From: G963691885 sp963691885
Lineage (GTDB): Bacteria; Pseudomonadota; Alphaproteobacteria; UBA8366; Aestuariispiraceae
Assembly (NCBI GenBank): GCA_963691885.1
Contig: OY829843.1
Coordinates: forward strand, 3,906,001 to 3,970,000
Reading direction: 5' to 3'
DNA: 64,000 nt
Within the stretch, counting starts at the first letter, position 1. Each line of letters begins with the position of its first letter. This document shows positions 52,903 to 61,657 of the stretch, one piece after another. A program made the position numbers and the translations under genes. The notes below the pieces were generated by a model. The model was not told the DNA's origin and did no database searches. It was given only the letters and a program-made list of their open reading frames with translations.

Positions 52903-53943
52903 ATGAATAAAAAATCCGATAAAACGCCCGAAGAAATTGAAAAGGAGATGGTCAAAGACAGTCTCCATCTGATGGATATGGATATTTTGCCGTTGGAAAC
53001 CCTGGCTTTGAAACGGGCCTGGTTGGTAAAGAACAATCAGATTGAGACCCAGGTTGAACTATTTCGGGACAGTGACGCGGGCAGTGGCCAGGTCTCAATT
53101 GACGAGTTGCCGGGTTTCTTTCCGGATTCAGAAGATGAGTTCAAACGCGACCTCGAACTGGTAAAACAGTTCAATCTGTCACCCAGCTTTGATGTCTACA
53201 CGATCCGTATCGTCCTTCGCAGTCTGAATATCGAAGTTGAAAATCAAGAAGCGTTGAAGCTTTCACCGACAAAACGGGCCGAACTGACGGACCGGATGAA
53301 GGATTTCACGCATCCGCTCATCCAGCATATCTATGGTGCCGACCAGAAGGATGTGAATGACGTTTCCGATATTCTGGCGCTGTTTACCGATCCGGACCCG
53401 AAAGACGCGCTTGAGAAGCTGAAGTTGATGGCAACGAAGCTGGATGTCGGTCTGGCGGAAATCCCGATCTTCCTGGAGGATTATGGTGATATCTTCCTGT
53501 CGCTGGCCTATTTCCGGGACATCCTCGACCGAACCGTGCCGATCACCCATGAATTCCTGGAATGGCTGACCGAATTGCGGGAGAGCTATGTCGTAAAGCA
53601 GGACCGAGCACAGGAAAAACTGCTGCGCGGGGTGGGTGAAGATGTCGCAGACATCACCGGTTCGATCACCGGCCGTTTTGAGAGCTTTGACCGGAAAACC
53701 CAGGATTTCTGGACCGATATCAGCGCAGAACGGTTCCACGAGGTGCGCGACCTGATCACCTCTCACCACACGACAATTGGTGGTGTTCTCTGTGGGTTGA
53801 CGCTGAAAATGGATGCCTGGAAAGAGAAGTTTAAAGCAGCCAATGTCGGGGGGCCTCAACAACGCCTTGAATTCACCAGGAGTGAGATTTTGCCGGGTCT
53901 TGGCTATATCAAGCAACTGGAACAGCGTGCGGCCAAGGGCTGA
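52903..53943 (+). CDS. Conserved-looking protein of unknown function
   Basis: 346 residues, entirely soluble and helix-rich. I do not recognise it. Its middle reads as structured helices ('FNLSPSFDVYTIRIVLRSLNIEVENQEALKLSPTKRAELTDRMKDF'), with repeated acidic stretches and 'FLEDYGDIFLSLAYFRDILDRTVPITHEFLEWL'. No catalytic motif or metal site is apparent. Start ATG 52903 follows AGGCA; the frame is open 102 nt upstream. It is the first host gene after tRNA-Pro and the next gene follows after 57 nt in the same direction. Confidence 0.7.
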   Translation: MNKKSDKTPEEIEKEMVKDSLHLMDMDILPLETLALKRAWLVKNNQIETQVELFRDSDAGSGQVSIDELPGFFPDSEDEFKRDLELVKQFNLSPSFDVYTIRIVLRSLNIEVENQEALKLSPTKRAELTDRMKDFTHPLIQHIYGADQKDVNDVSDILALFTDPDPKDALEKLKLMATKLDVGLAEIPIFLEDYGDIFLSLAYFRDILDRTVPITHEFLEWLTELRESYVVKQDRAQEKLLRGVGEDVADITGSITGRFESFDRKTQDFWTDISAERFHEVRDLITSHHTTIGGVLCGLTLKMDAWKEKFKAANVGGPQQRLEFTRSEILPGLGYIKQLEQRAAKG

Positions 53944-54000
53944 CACCCACCCGCCAGTTTGCTAGACATAGCGGCACTCTCGGAATTTGAAGGTTTACCC

Positions 54001-55233
54001 ATGTCTGTTCGCCCATTGCATACCCCTGTCTCGGCCCCGGCAAACACGCGTGTACAGCGCGGCGTTGAGTTTCTTAGTGTTCCCGGGCCTACTAACATTC
54101 CTGAACGCATCCTGAATGCGATGCATCGTCGGGCACTGGATTTCTCCGGCCCCGAATTCATTGATATCTCCATGCGCGTTTTTGAGGATCTGAAGCCGGT
54201 TTTCAAAACGAAAAAGGGCGAGGTCTTTATCTATTCGGCAAATGGTCACGGCGCGTGGGAAGCGGCGATGGCCAATATCCTGTCCCCCGGGGACACCGTG
54301 CTGGTCCCTGAGACAGGCAATTTTTCAAACGCCTGGGCCGGAATGGCCGAAGCGCTGCATCTGAAGGTGAAATGGATTCCGGGCGACTGGCGACACGGCA
54401 TTGATGCCAACCAGGTAGAGAGCATGCTGCGCGCCGATACCGAGAAAGAAATCAAGGCCGTTCTGATGGTTCATACCGATACGGCGACAGGCATTACGAG
54501 TGAAGTGCCGCCTGTACGTCAGGCCATTGATGCGGCCGGCCACCCGGCACTCTTTGTTGTGGATGCGATTGCGTCTCTGGCCACAGTGGACCTGCGCATG
54601 GACGAGTGGGGCGTGGATGTTGTTCTGGCGGCCTCTCAGAAAGGGTTTATGCTTCCCCCCGGAGTCGCCTTTGTCGCGGCGAGCGAACGTGCCCTCGAAG
54701 CGCATCAGAACAGCAAAATGCCCGGGTCTTATTGGCGGTGGAGTGACCGTCAGAGTCCGTTCCATTACAAGCGGTATTGCGGCACCGCTCCCGAACATGT
54801 GATTTTTGGTTTGCAGGAAAGCCTTCTAATGCTTGAGGAAGAGACATTAGAGGGTGCTTTTGACCGTCACGCACGCCTTGCCCATGGGGTTCGGCTTTGC
54901 ATCGAGAAATGGTCTGAGGCGGGCGCCCTCGGGTTCAACGCAATCGTCCCGGAAGAGCGTGCCAATGCGGTCACCACAATTACACTGCCGGATACAGTCG
55001 ATACTGAAGAGGTCAGGGCCATGTGTCGCCACCAGTTCCGTGTTGCTGTCGGTGGGGGACTTGGCAAATTGATGGGCAAGGTCTTTCGCATCGGGCATAT
55101 GGGCGACAATAACGAAGCGATGATTCTGGGAACACTGGGCGGTGTTGAGGCCGCTTTGAAATGCCTGGGCATCCCGGTCAATGACGGTGTCGGTACCGCC
55201 ATTGACTGGTTCGTGGAAAGCGCGGAGACCTGA
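54001..55233 (+). CDS. Class V aminotransferase (serine-glyoxylate/aspartate type)
   Basis: 410 residues, a PLP enzyme of the serine-glyoxylate aminotransferase group: 'VPGPTNIPERILNAMHRRALDF' (residues 28-48), 'GHGAWEAAMANILSPGDTVLV' and the PLP lysine in ASQKGFMLPPG (K214), 'HTDTATGI' for substrate binding. Its job is not clear from its neighbours: it overlaps the type III polyketide synthase start (TGATG), so the two are translated together. Glycine/serine or alanine-glyoxylate exchange are the usual reactions. Confidence 0.87.
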   Translation: MSVRPLHTPVSAPANTRVQRGVEFLSVPGPTNIPERILNAMHRRALDFSGPEFIDISMRVFEDLKPVFKTKKGEVFIYSANGHGAWEAAMANILSPGDTVLVPETGNFSNAWAGMAEALHLKVKWIPGDWRHGIDANQVESMLRADTEKEIKAVLMVHTDTATGITSEVPPVRQAIDAAGHPALFVVDAIASLATVDLRMDEWGVDVVLAASQKGFMLPPGVAFVAASERALEAHQNSKMPGSYWRWSDRQSPFHYKRYCGTAPEHVIFGLQESLLMLEEETLEGAFDRHARLAHGVRLCIEKWSEAGALGFNAIVPEERANAVTTITLPDTVDTEEVRAMCRHQFRVAVGGGLGKLMGKVFRIGHMGDNNEAMILGTLGGVEAALKCLGIPVNDGVGTAIDWFVESAET

Positions 55234-56414
55234 TGGAAGGCGCCCCGTCTTCACAATCCCTGCCATTCACGGATGATGCAGGTGAACAATCCGGGGCCCC
55301 CGTGAAAGTCGGTTCAAGAGCCGTGCCTGTCCAAGTTCTGGCCGTTGAAGAGGCCTATCCCGATCATGATGTTGATCAGGAAACGGTCATTGAGTTGTGC
55401 CGGGATGTGTTTTCCCGGGATCAGGAACTCTTTGAGCGTCTGACAGAGGCTTATGCGAATGCAGGGGTGAAGACACGGCATTCCTGCATGCCGCCGGACT
55501 GGTATCGGGAAGAACGGGGCTGGGCCGAAAGAACGGCACAGTATCAGGATCACGCGCTGACCCTGTTGCAAAAGGTGACTGAGGGCCTGTTGCGGCAGAC
55601 CGGACTGGAAACGGATCAGATCGATGCCATCCTCTGTGTTTCAACGACCGGCATTGCGACGCCATCACTGGATTCTCTGCTCATCAACGAGATGGGTTTT
55701 CGCAATGATATCAGCCGCTTGCCAATTTTTGGCCTTGGATGTGCCGGGGGCGCGGTCGGACTTGCGCGGGCCGCCGATTTTGCCCGACTGAAACCGGGCT
55801 CCAACGTTCTGTTACTTGTTGTAGAGCTGTGTTCCCTCAATTTCCGCCCACAGGATGGCAGCAAGAAGAACATCATTGGCAGCGCCCTTTTTGGGGACGG
55901 GGCCGCGGGTGTGATCCTGAACACGGAACGGAAAGCGCTCAGGGATGACATGGGCGATGACGCGTCTTCACATGCCAGCTTGCTGGAGGGCGGTGAATAT
56001 CAATGGCCAGGTACCGGTGACATTATGGGTTGGTCAGTGGAAGAGGACGGGTTCGGCCTTTTGCTGTCACGCAATCTGCCGGTCTTTGTTCGGCGTGAAT
56101 TCCCGGATGTTGCAACGGGCTTTCTGGCGAAACATGGTCTGACCCTGCAGGATCTGGACGGAATTATTGCTCATCCGGGTGGAGCCAAAGTCCTGAACGC
56201 GATTGATGCCTGTCTGGATGTTCCGACCGCGTGGCTGGACAATTCACGAGCGGTTCTGGCGGCCCATGGCAATATGTCGGCGGTAACCATCCTGGTCGTC
56301 CTTAAAAGGGCGCTGGAGCAGGGCGAGACCGGCACCCAGCTTATGGTTGCCTTCGGACCGGGCTTCTCCGCAGGTCTTTTGCTGGCGGATCTTCAGGCCG
56401 GGCCACAAGCATGA
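55233..56414 (+). CDS. Type III polyketide synthase (chalcone/stilbene synthase family)
   Basis: 393 residues with the full Cys-His-Asn triad: C170 (FGLGCAGGAVGL), H314 (IIAHPGGAKVL) and N347 (AAHGNMSA). 'GDGAAGVIL' is present near residue 221. Bacterial members combined with a methyltransferase of the ICMT family make alkylresorcinols or alkylpyrones from fatty acyl-CoA and malonyl-CoA (as in the srsAB and bpsAB pairs). The same pairing here supports a membrane phenolic lipid or pyrone product. Start overlaps the aminotransferase stop. Confidence 0.92.
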   Translation: MEGAPSSQSLPFTDDAGEQSGAPVKVGSRAVPVQVLAVEEAYPDHDVDQETVIELCRDVFSRDQELFERLTEAYANAGVKTRHSCMPPDWYREERGWAERTAQYQDHALTLLQKVTEGLLRQTGLETDQIDAILCVSTTGIATPSLDSLLINEMGFRNDISRLPIFGLGCAGGAVGLARAADFARLKPGSNVLLLVVELCSLNFRPQDGSKKNIIGSALFGDGAAGVILNTERKALRDDMGDDASSHASLLEGGEYQWPGTGDIMGWSVEEDGFGLLLSRNLPVFVRREFPDVATGFLAKHGLTLQDLDGIIAHPGGAKVLNAIDACLDVPTAWLDNSRAVLAAHGNMSAVTILVVLKRALEQGETGTQLMVAFGPGFSAGLLLADLQAGPQA

Positions 56415-56920
56415 CCGACATACCGGTTGCGATCTGGATTGTTGCGCTTGTGATCCTGCAAAGGCTTGGCGAATTGGTGATTGCAAAGCGCAACACCGCA
56501 CGCCTGATGGCCGAAGGTGCTACAGAAATCGGGGCAAATCATTATCCGGTCATGGTAGCGCTGCACGCGTCCTGGTGCGCGGCGCTGGTTTGGGTCGCTG
56601 TATCTGATCCGGCGGTCAACTGGCCATTGATTGCGATATTTCTGGTCCTGCAATTGGGGCGGGTCTGGGTTCTGACAACCCTTGGGCCCTATTGGACAAC
56701 CCGCATTATCACGGTTGAAACCGCAGAACTGGTGAAAAAGGGGCCATTCAGATTTGTCCGCCACCCAAACTACCTGGTCGTGGCCCTTGAGATACCGATC
56801 CTGCCCCTGGCCCTGGACGCGCCAATTGTCGCTGTCATTTTCGGTTTGGCTAACTTGGCCATGCTGGCCTGGCGCATCCGCGTCGAAGAGGGGGCGCTCA
56901 AAAGCCGCCGCGCTCTTTGA
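56411..56920 (+). CDS. Isoprenylcysteine carboxyl methyltransferase-family protein
   Basis: 169 residues with about four membrane helices. The SAM-binding C-terminal core is 'GPFRFVRHPNYLVVALEIPILPLAL...MLAWRIRVEEGAL'. It overlaps the polyketide synthase gene by 4 nt. In srsB/bpsB-type pairs the methyltransferase O-methylates the phenolic or pyrone product in the membrane; that role is inferred here. Confidence 0.88.
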   Translation: MTDIPVAIWIVALVILQRLGELVIAKRNTARLMAEGATEIGANHYPVMVALHASWCAALVWVAVSDPAVNWPLIAIFLVLQLGRVWVLTTLGPYWTTRIITVETAELVKKGPFRFVRHPNYLVVALEIPILPLALDAPIVAVIFGLANLAMLAWRIRVEEGALKSRRAL

Positions 56921-56932
56921 GCTGGATTATGC

Positions 56933-57226
56933 TCAGGCGTCTACGCCGTCTGCAATCTTCCGACCCGTATCCGTGATTTTACAGACCAGCCAGTCAGGTT
57001 TCAGAGGATTGTTGAACCAGGGTTCGGCCCAGCCGCGTTCGATACAGGCACGGATGGTCTTGTCGTTGTAACGCTGTCCCTGAAGATCAAAGAGGGGTAA
57101 TTTCCCGCCCGGCTGTTCCAGGCCACGCCGCAGATAGGCCAGTTGTGCCTTGGTCGGCCGCGCATCAGCGGACCCGGTCGCAGGTTTGACCTCTCGTAGC
57201 CTGATGACCTTTGCCTTCGCTGACAT
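56933..57226 (-). CDS. Small conserved protein of unknown function
   Basis: 97 residues: 'RPTKAQLAYLRRGLEQPGGKLPLFDLQGQRYNDKTIRACIERGWAEPWFNNPLKPDWLVCKITDTGRKI' reads like a winged-helix-like small domain, with the final 'TDTGR' part usual in such folds. Start ATG 57226 follows GGGGAT. It is convergent with the methyltransferase (12-nt gap). No function assigned. Confidence 0.6.
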   Translation of the reverse strand: MSAKAKVIRLREVKPATGSADARPTKAQLAYLRRGLEQPGGKLPLFDLQGQRYNDKTIRACIERGWAEPWFNNPLKPDWLVCKITDTGRKIADGVDA

Positions 57227-57278
57227 GTGCAATCCCCATGGTGACCAGACCAAACTTTACGGAATGCTCTGTTGCGGA

Positions 57279-57890
57279 TCAAGCTTTGCTCTGCTCCGGG
57301 GCCAGACGGGCGAAGCGTTCCAGGAATGCAGTCTTGGCCTCAACCGGCGTGATTGGCGAAACTTCCAATCTCAGCAGGATTTTTGGTGGATTGGTAAAAA
57401 GCTTGCGGGCTTCTGCCTCTGTGAAGCCTGCGATCGCCACGGCCTCCAGATAGGCGGCGATCCCGTCCGCCTTTTTTATCTGTTTTTCCACTGTCGCTTT
57501 CAATTGGGCAGGCAAACCAAATCGAATATGGATGGCCGCCATCAACTTTTTCTCAAAATCCTTGTAATCATAACCGATTGCCGCCTTGAAGGGCGAGATC
57601 ATGTCTCCGACGACGTATTCTGCGGCGTCGTGCAATAGGGCGGCCCTGCAGAGCGCGATATCCGTGTGGCCGGTCGTCTCCCTGAAGATCTGCTCAACGA
57701 GCAGGGAATGTTGGGCAACAGAATAGGGCCAGTCACCTGTGGTCTGACCATTCCAGCGGGCCACCCTTGCCAGGCCGTGGGCGATGTCTTCAATCTCTAT
57801 ATCCAGTGGGGACGGGTCGAGCAGATCAAGGCGTCGACCGCTTAACATGCGTTGCCAGGCCCTTGCCGTAGACGGGGTCGCTGTCTTCAA
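57279..57890 (-). CDS. HD-domain hydrolase (YfbR/phosphohydrolase-like)
   Basis: About 203 residues from the TTG at 57890: 'WQRMLSGRRLDLLDPSPLDIEIEDIAHGLARVARWNGQT' leads into the HD core 'PYSVAQHSLLVEQIF', 'ALLHDAAEYVVGDM' and 'ADGIAAYLEAVAI'. It resembles metal-dependent nucleotidases/phosphohydrolases of the HD family. The start is uncertain: TTG 57890 keeps the conserved KTATPSTARAW leader, ATG 57848 is the next choice. It starts 17 nt after the NlpC/P60 gene's stop. Confidence 0.82.
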   Translation of the reverse strand: MKTATPSTARAWQRMLSGRRLDLLDPSPLDIEIEDIAHGLARVARWNGQTTGDWPYSVAQHSLLVEQIFRETTGHTDIALCRAALLHDAAEYVVGDMISPFKAAIGYDYKDFEKKLMAAIHIRFGLPAQLKATVEKQIKKADGIAAYLEAVAIAGFTEAEARKLFTNPPKILLRLEVSPITPVEAKTAFLERFARLAPEQSKA

Positions 57891-57906
57891 AACCTCAAGA
57901 CCCCGC

Positions 57907-58794
57907 TCACTGGTTATGGCCGAGTGCTGGCGGTTTCGGGGGGCGCCTGACAGAGGTAACAGGACCTTCACCAGCGGTCTCTATCCGCGCCACGGTTTCT
58001 TCAAACGGGGCTTCGGCCACCATCATATCCGTTGCATTCGCGTGCAGACACCGTGTTGGATCAAGCCAGAAGGCAACATGCCCGCGCCAGAAGATCAGGT
58101 CACCCCGTTCGAGCACTGATTGATCGCCAGTGAAGGGTACAGGCGTTCCAAACCCGCTTTCCTGCATGTCGCTGTCGCGGGGGCAGGGGATGTTGCAGGC
58201 ATCCATCGAGAGTTGGATCAACGCGGAACAATCCAGACCGAAGGAGCTGCGCCCACCCCAGAGATAGGGGATATGGCGAAACCGCTCGGCCACAGCTATC
58301 GGATCCGTCTCCGGGCTGGTGAGGGGCGAGATGTGACGACTGTATATGAAACCACCGGTGGCGAGCTTCGCCCATTTCCCCTCAGTCTCGGCTACCGCCA
58401 AACGTGAGCCCAGAGATAGCGCCAGGAGTGGCGGCATTTTCATATTGGGTTCGGGATAAACAAAGCTGCGCAGCGCGTGCACCCGGTGTGTTGCAGGGGG
58501 AGGGGCGCCAAGATCCAGGTCCGATACCGGGACATAGCCGACATACCAGTCTATCCCGCTTTGAACCCATGCCCAGCCGTCCGCGCGGTCAAAAACGGTA
58601 ATGTCTTCCCCGAACAGGAATTCTGTATCAACAGATGCTGAGGGTTTCGGTTCCTTTCGGACCAGGACCACAGCGGATTTGATGCGGGCGGGCATACCTT
58701 CCGCAAAACGCGTCGCGTTGACCTGCCCCTTCAGGGCCAGATCTGCAAGGTCTGCCCGAAAGGCGTGCAGCCGACGGTCTGGAAAATCGGACAT
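57907..58794 (-). CDS. NlpC/P60-family peptidase with SH3-like domains
   Basis: 295 residues: two SH3b-like parts ('VFDRADGWAWVQSGIDWYVGYVPVSDL' and the segment before 158) precede the NlpC/P60 catalytic domain 'VAERFRHIPYLWGGRSSFGLDCSALIQL' with C189, H239 (WRGHVAFW) and H251. The family cleaves D-gamma-glutamyl-diaminopimelate bonds in peptidoglycan. There is no signal peptide, so cytoplasmic muropeptide recycling is plausible. Precedes the HD-domain gene by 17 nt in an apparent operon. Confidence 0.9.
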   Translation of the reverse strand: MSDFPDRRLHAFRADLADLALKGQVNATRFAEGMPARIKSAVVLVRKEPKPSASVDTEFLFGEDITVFDRADGWAWVQSGIDWYVGYVPVSDLDLGAPPPATHRVHALRSFVYPEPNMKMPPLLALSLGSRLAVAETEGKWAKLATGGFIYSRHISPLTSPETDPIAVAERFRHIPYLWGGRSSFGLDCSALIQLSMDACNIPCPRDSDMQESGFGTPVPFTGDQSVLERGDLIFWRGHVAFWLDPTRCLHANATDMMVAEAPFEETVARIETAGEGPVTSVRRPPKPPALGHNQ

Positions 58795-58889
58795 GTTAGT
58801 TCACCCACTCTTACGCACCGGATCGCAACAGAACCAGTCTGCCAAAACCGAGCCAAAAGCGCCAACGGCTTTATGATGGATGGTCTGAC

Positions 58890-59450
58890 TTAATCGAAGA
58901 GAGCGTCGATTTCCGCCTGGCTGATGGCGGTCTCTGTCGGCAGGGCCGGGCCGTTCAGAAGGGCCGCGTCACCTGTCCGCTCCTCTTTTTTGGGCTCAAC
59001 TTTGGCCATTTCTTCAATATGGCTGCGACCCCATAGCTGCAGCATGGAATCGACCCGTTGTTCAACGAATTCCATCGACCGCATGATCTTTGTCACGCGC
59101 TGACCCGTGATGTCCTGAAAGGTGCAGGCTTCCATCGTGTTCATACTGGCTTGCTCCAGCTCATCACACAGGGCGGGGATATCAGCGACATCCTCGGTTT
59201 CGCGCAGTTTTGCCGTTATTGTGTCAACCTTTTCCATCCCTTCAAGGATCAGGTTGGTCGCGTTTTCCGTCGCCGCGATGATTTCATCCAGCTGATCGGA
59301 GATGCTGTTGAAATGGGTTTTATCGCCTTCACCATCCGGTTTGATCATATGGGCGATCTCTTCCCGAAAGCGCTGAATATACTGAAACAGACCCAGTACC
59401 TCTGCGCGCAGCTTTTCTTCGTCCAGTTCAGGGTCACCCAATTTGTTCAT
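58890..59450 (-). CDS. cheZ: CheZ-type chemotaxis protein phosphatase
   Basis: 186 residues, all-helical: 'EKLRAEVLGLFQYIQRFREEIAHM' at the start and the phosphatase active-site motif FQDITGQRV with D113 and Q117. The C-terminal 'AISQAEIDALFD' is the CheY-binding tail. It dephosphorylates CheY-P in chemotaxis. No che or flagellar genes are adjacent. Confidence 0.9.
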   Translation of the reverse strand: MNKLGDPELDEEKLRAEVLGLFQYIQRFREEIAHMIKPDGEGDKTHFNSISDQLDEIIAATENATNLILEGMEKVDTITAKLRETEDVADIPALCDELEQASMNTMEACTFQDITGQRVTKIMRSMEFVEQRVDSMLQLWGRSHIEEMAKVEPKKEERTGDAALLNGPALPTETAISQAEIDALFD

Positions 59451-59494
59451 TGTTCTCGTTGTCCTTTGCTGAAACCAAGTGTTCCGGGTTTGGG

Positions 59495-59734
59495 TCAGGA
59501 AAAAGCCTTGAATGTGATCAGGGTGAAAGTATCCCTAACGCCAGGCAATGTTTGTATGCTGCCATTCACGAAGTGACCGATATCGTCGTCATCCTGAAGG
59601 TAACACTTCATGATAAGATCATAATGTCCAGAAGTTGAATAGACCTCTGATACACCCTCGACGACGATTGCATCATCGGCAACCTGATAGGCCTTGCCGA
59701 GTTCACATTTAACCTGAATGAAAATTGTCTGCAT
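59495..59734 (-). CDS. Stand-alone Lrp/AsnC ligand-binding (RAM) domain protein
   Basis: 79 residues: 'MQTIFIQVKCELGKAYQVADDAIVVEGVSEVYSTSGHYDLIMKCY' is the effector-binding half of Lrp/AsnC regulators with no helix-turn-helix. Such free RAM domains may modulate full-length Lrp proteins or bind amino acids. Start ATG 59734 has GGGCGAGA upstream. It precedes cheZ by 44 nt on the same strand. Confidence 0.87.
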   Translation of the reverse strand: MQTIFIQVKCELGKAYQVADDAIVVEGVSEVYSTSGHYDLIMKCYLQDDDDIGHFVNGSIQTLPGVRDTFTLITFKAFS

Positions 59735-59924
59735 TTCTCGCCCGTTCTGTTTTGACCCAATGCGCTTCAAATCGGGTACTATAATGCGCGACGCGTCACC
59801 CATGCCGCAAGCTCAGAGCGTCGGAAAAATCTGTAAAGATTGTGTTAACGCCGTAAGGACTGTCGCCTTAGATCGCTGTCTTTAAACAGTTTTTGCGGTT
59901 AAAGCGGGTGGGAAGGGCGATTTT

Positions 59925-61427
59925 TCAACGCAGCAGGAATGCGGGGACGTGAGAGCTCTGGCCGTAGGGGACGTCCATTTCTTCAATCTCGCCAACTTCA
60001 TCTTGTGGAGATCCGCGCCGGCGGCGCCTGTTGCGCTCTTTTCCACCGTTTGCGGCACCATCCGGTTCAATCCCCGCAGCATCCGTCTCTTTTGTGGATT
60101 TCCGACCATTGCGACCCCGTGTTTTCCTGGTCGTGGTCTCTTCGTCCGTCTCGGTCGGTGCGGCTGCGTCGAGCTCTGTGTCAGAAACTGCTGCCTCTGC
60201 CTCTGCCTTGGCAGCGCGGCCGGTTTTGCTGCGACGGCTCCGTTTTTTTGGCGCGGTGTCTTCGGACATTTCCTCTGATGATGCGGGAGCCGGCGGGGCG
60301 AACCCTTCAACAATATGTTCGGGAATGTCTTTCTTGACGATTTTCCTTACAGCGGCCCAGGCCTTGAAGTCATCTTTGGTCACCAGCGTCACAGCCTTGC
60401 CGCTGCGTCCCGCGCGTCCTGTTCGCCCAATACGGTGCACATAGTCCTCGGAATTCACCGGTACATCGAAATTGTAGACATGGCTGACAGTCGCGATATC
60501 CAAACCCCTGGCCGCCACATCGGAACAGATGAGCATGGTCATCTCGCCTGATCTGAACTGTTCCAGACATTCCATCCGCTTGTACTGGTCCATATCGCCA
60601 TGCAGCGCGCCAACAGGATATCCTTTGGCCTTCATCGTTTTGTGGAGATCAGCAACGTCGCGCTTGCGGTTGCAGAATATCAAGGCGTTCTTGACCTCTT
60701 CTTCCCCATCGATCAGGGCGCGCAAGATCTGCCGTTTTTGCCGGTGTGTTGTCTGAACGTAAAGCTGTTCGACAGTCTCCGCTGTAGAAGAGGGCGGGTT
60801 CACCGCCATCTCCTTGGGGTTCATCAGGAATGCATCGGCCAGTTTCCTGATTTCCTTGGGCATTGTGGCGGAGAACATGAGTGTCTGCCGCATCTGGGGC
60901 ATCAGGCTCACGATTTTCTCAACATCTGGAATAAAACCCATATCCAGCATTCGATCCGCTTCATCGATGACCAAGATTTTTGTATCTGTCAGAATGACTT
61001 TTCCGCGTTCGCAATGGTCGAGCAGGCGACCCGGTGTTGCGATCAGAACATCAACGCCGCGGCTTAGAAGACGGTCTTGCTCGGCAAAGGACACGCCACC
61101 TATCAGCAGGGCCATCGTCAGCTTGTGGTATTTTCCGTAGACTTCAAAGTTTTCGGCGACCTGGGCTGCCAGTTCGCGCGTCGGCTCCAAAATTACAGTG
61201 CGCGGCATACGGGCCCTGGCACGCCCCTGGGCAAGAATATCAATCAGGGGCAGCGTAAAGGACGCAGTCTTTCCGGTTCCCGTCTGGGCGCATCCAAGAA
61301 TGTCGCGTCCCATCAAGACATAAGGGATGGCTTTGGCCTGGATCGGTGTCGGATTGGTATATCCTGCATCGTCGACCGCCCGAAGAAGATCTTCGCCCAG
61401 CCCCAAATCGGCAAATGTTTGTGTCAT
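59925..61427 (-). CDS. DEAD-box RNA helicase (RhlE-type)
   Basis: 500 residues. The helicase core (1-360) has Q-motif residues 'FADLGLGEDLLRAVDDAGYTNPTPIQ', motif I AQTGTGKT (47-54), PTRELA, DEAD in 'LVIDEADRMLDMGF', SAT and the C-terminal 'HRIGRTGRAGR'. The last 130 residues form a low-complexity Arg/Lys/Glu/Thr-rich tail ('KKRSRRSKTGR', 'KERNRRRRRG'), as in RhlE/CsdA-type enzymes that remodel ribosomal or mRNA duplexes. It stands apart from its neighbours by 120 and 230 nt. Confidence 0.94.
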   Translation of the reverse strand: MTQTFADLGLGEDLLRAVDDAGYTNPTPIQAKAIPYVLMGRDILGCAQTGTGKTASFTLPLIDILAQGRARARMPRTVILEPTRELAAQVAENFEVYGKYHKLTMALLIGGVSFAEQDRLLSRGVDVLIATPGRLLDHCERGKVILTDTKILVIDEADRMLDMGFIPDVEKIVSLMPQMRQTLMFSATMPKEIRKLADAFLMNPKEMAVNPPSSTAETVEQLYVQTTHRQKRQILRALIDGEEEVKNALIFCNRKRDVADLHKTMKAKGYPVGALHGDMDQYKRMECLEQFRSGEMTMLICSDVAARGLDIATVSHVYNFDVPVNSEDYVHRIGRTGRAGRSGKAVTLVTKDDFKAWAAVRKIVKKDIPEHIVEGFAPPAPASSEEMSEDTAPKKRSRRSKTGRAAKAEAEAAVSDTELDAAAPTETDEETTTRKTRGRNGRKSTKETDAAGIEPDGAANGGKERNRRRRRGSPQDEVGEIEEMDVPYGQSSHVPAFLLR

Positions 61428-61657
61428 GCTGTCCTTATTAGGGGATCATCTAACAGTGGATGTCCCTGTGGTTCGAATAAATCGACCCTCCATCAGCCCT
61501 GATGAAGACGCCGGAACATACGCCAAGCCGGTGAAAAGTCAACGGTTTAGCGGTGTGTGGAGCCGATATGGAACGATTCCCGATGAATGACCAACGCTTC
61601 TTCTGACCGGTTTTGACGAATTGGTGCGTTCTGGCGCACTGGGTTACGCCAGACTGC

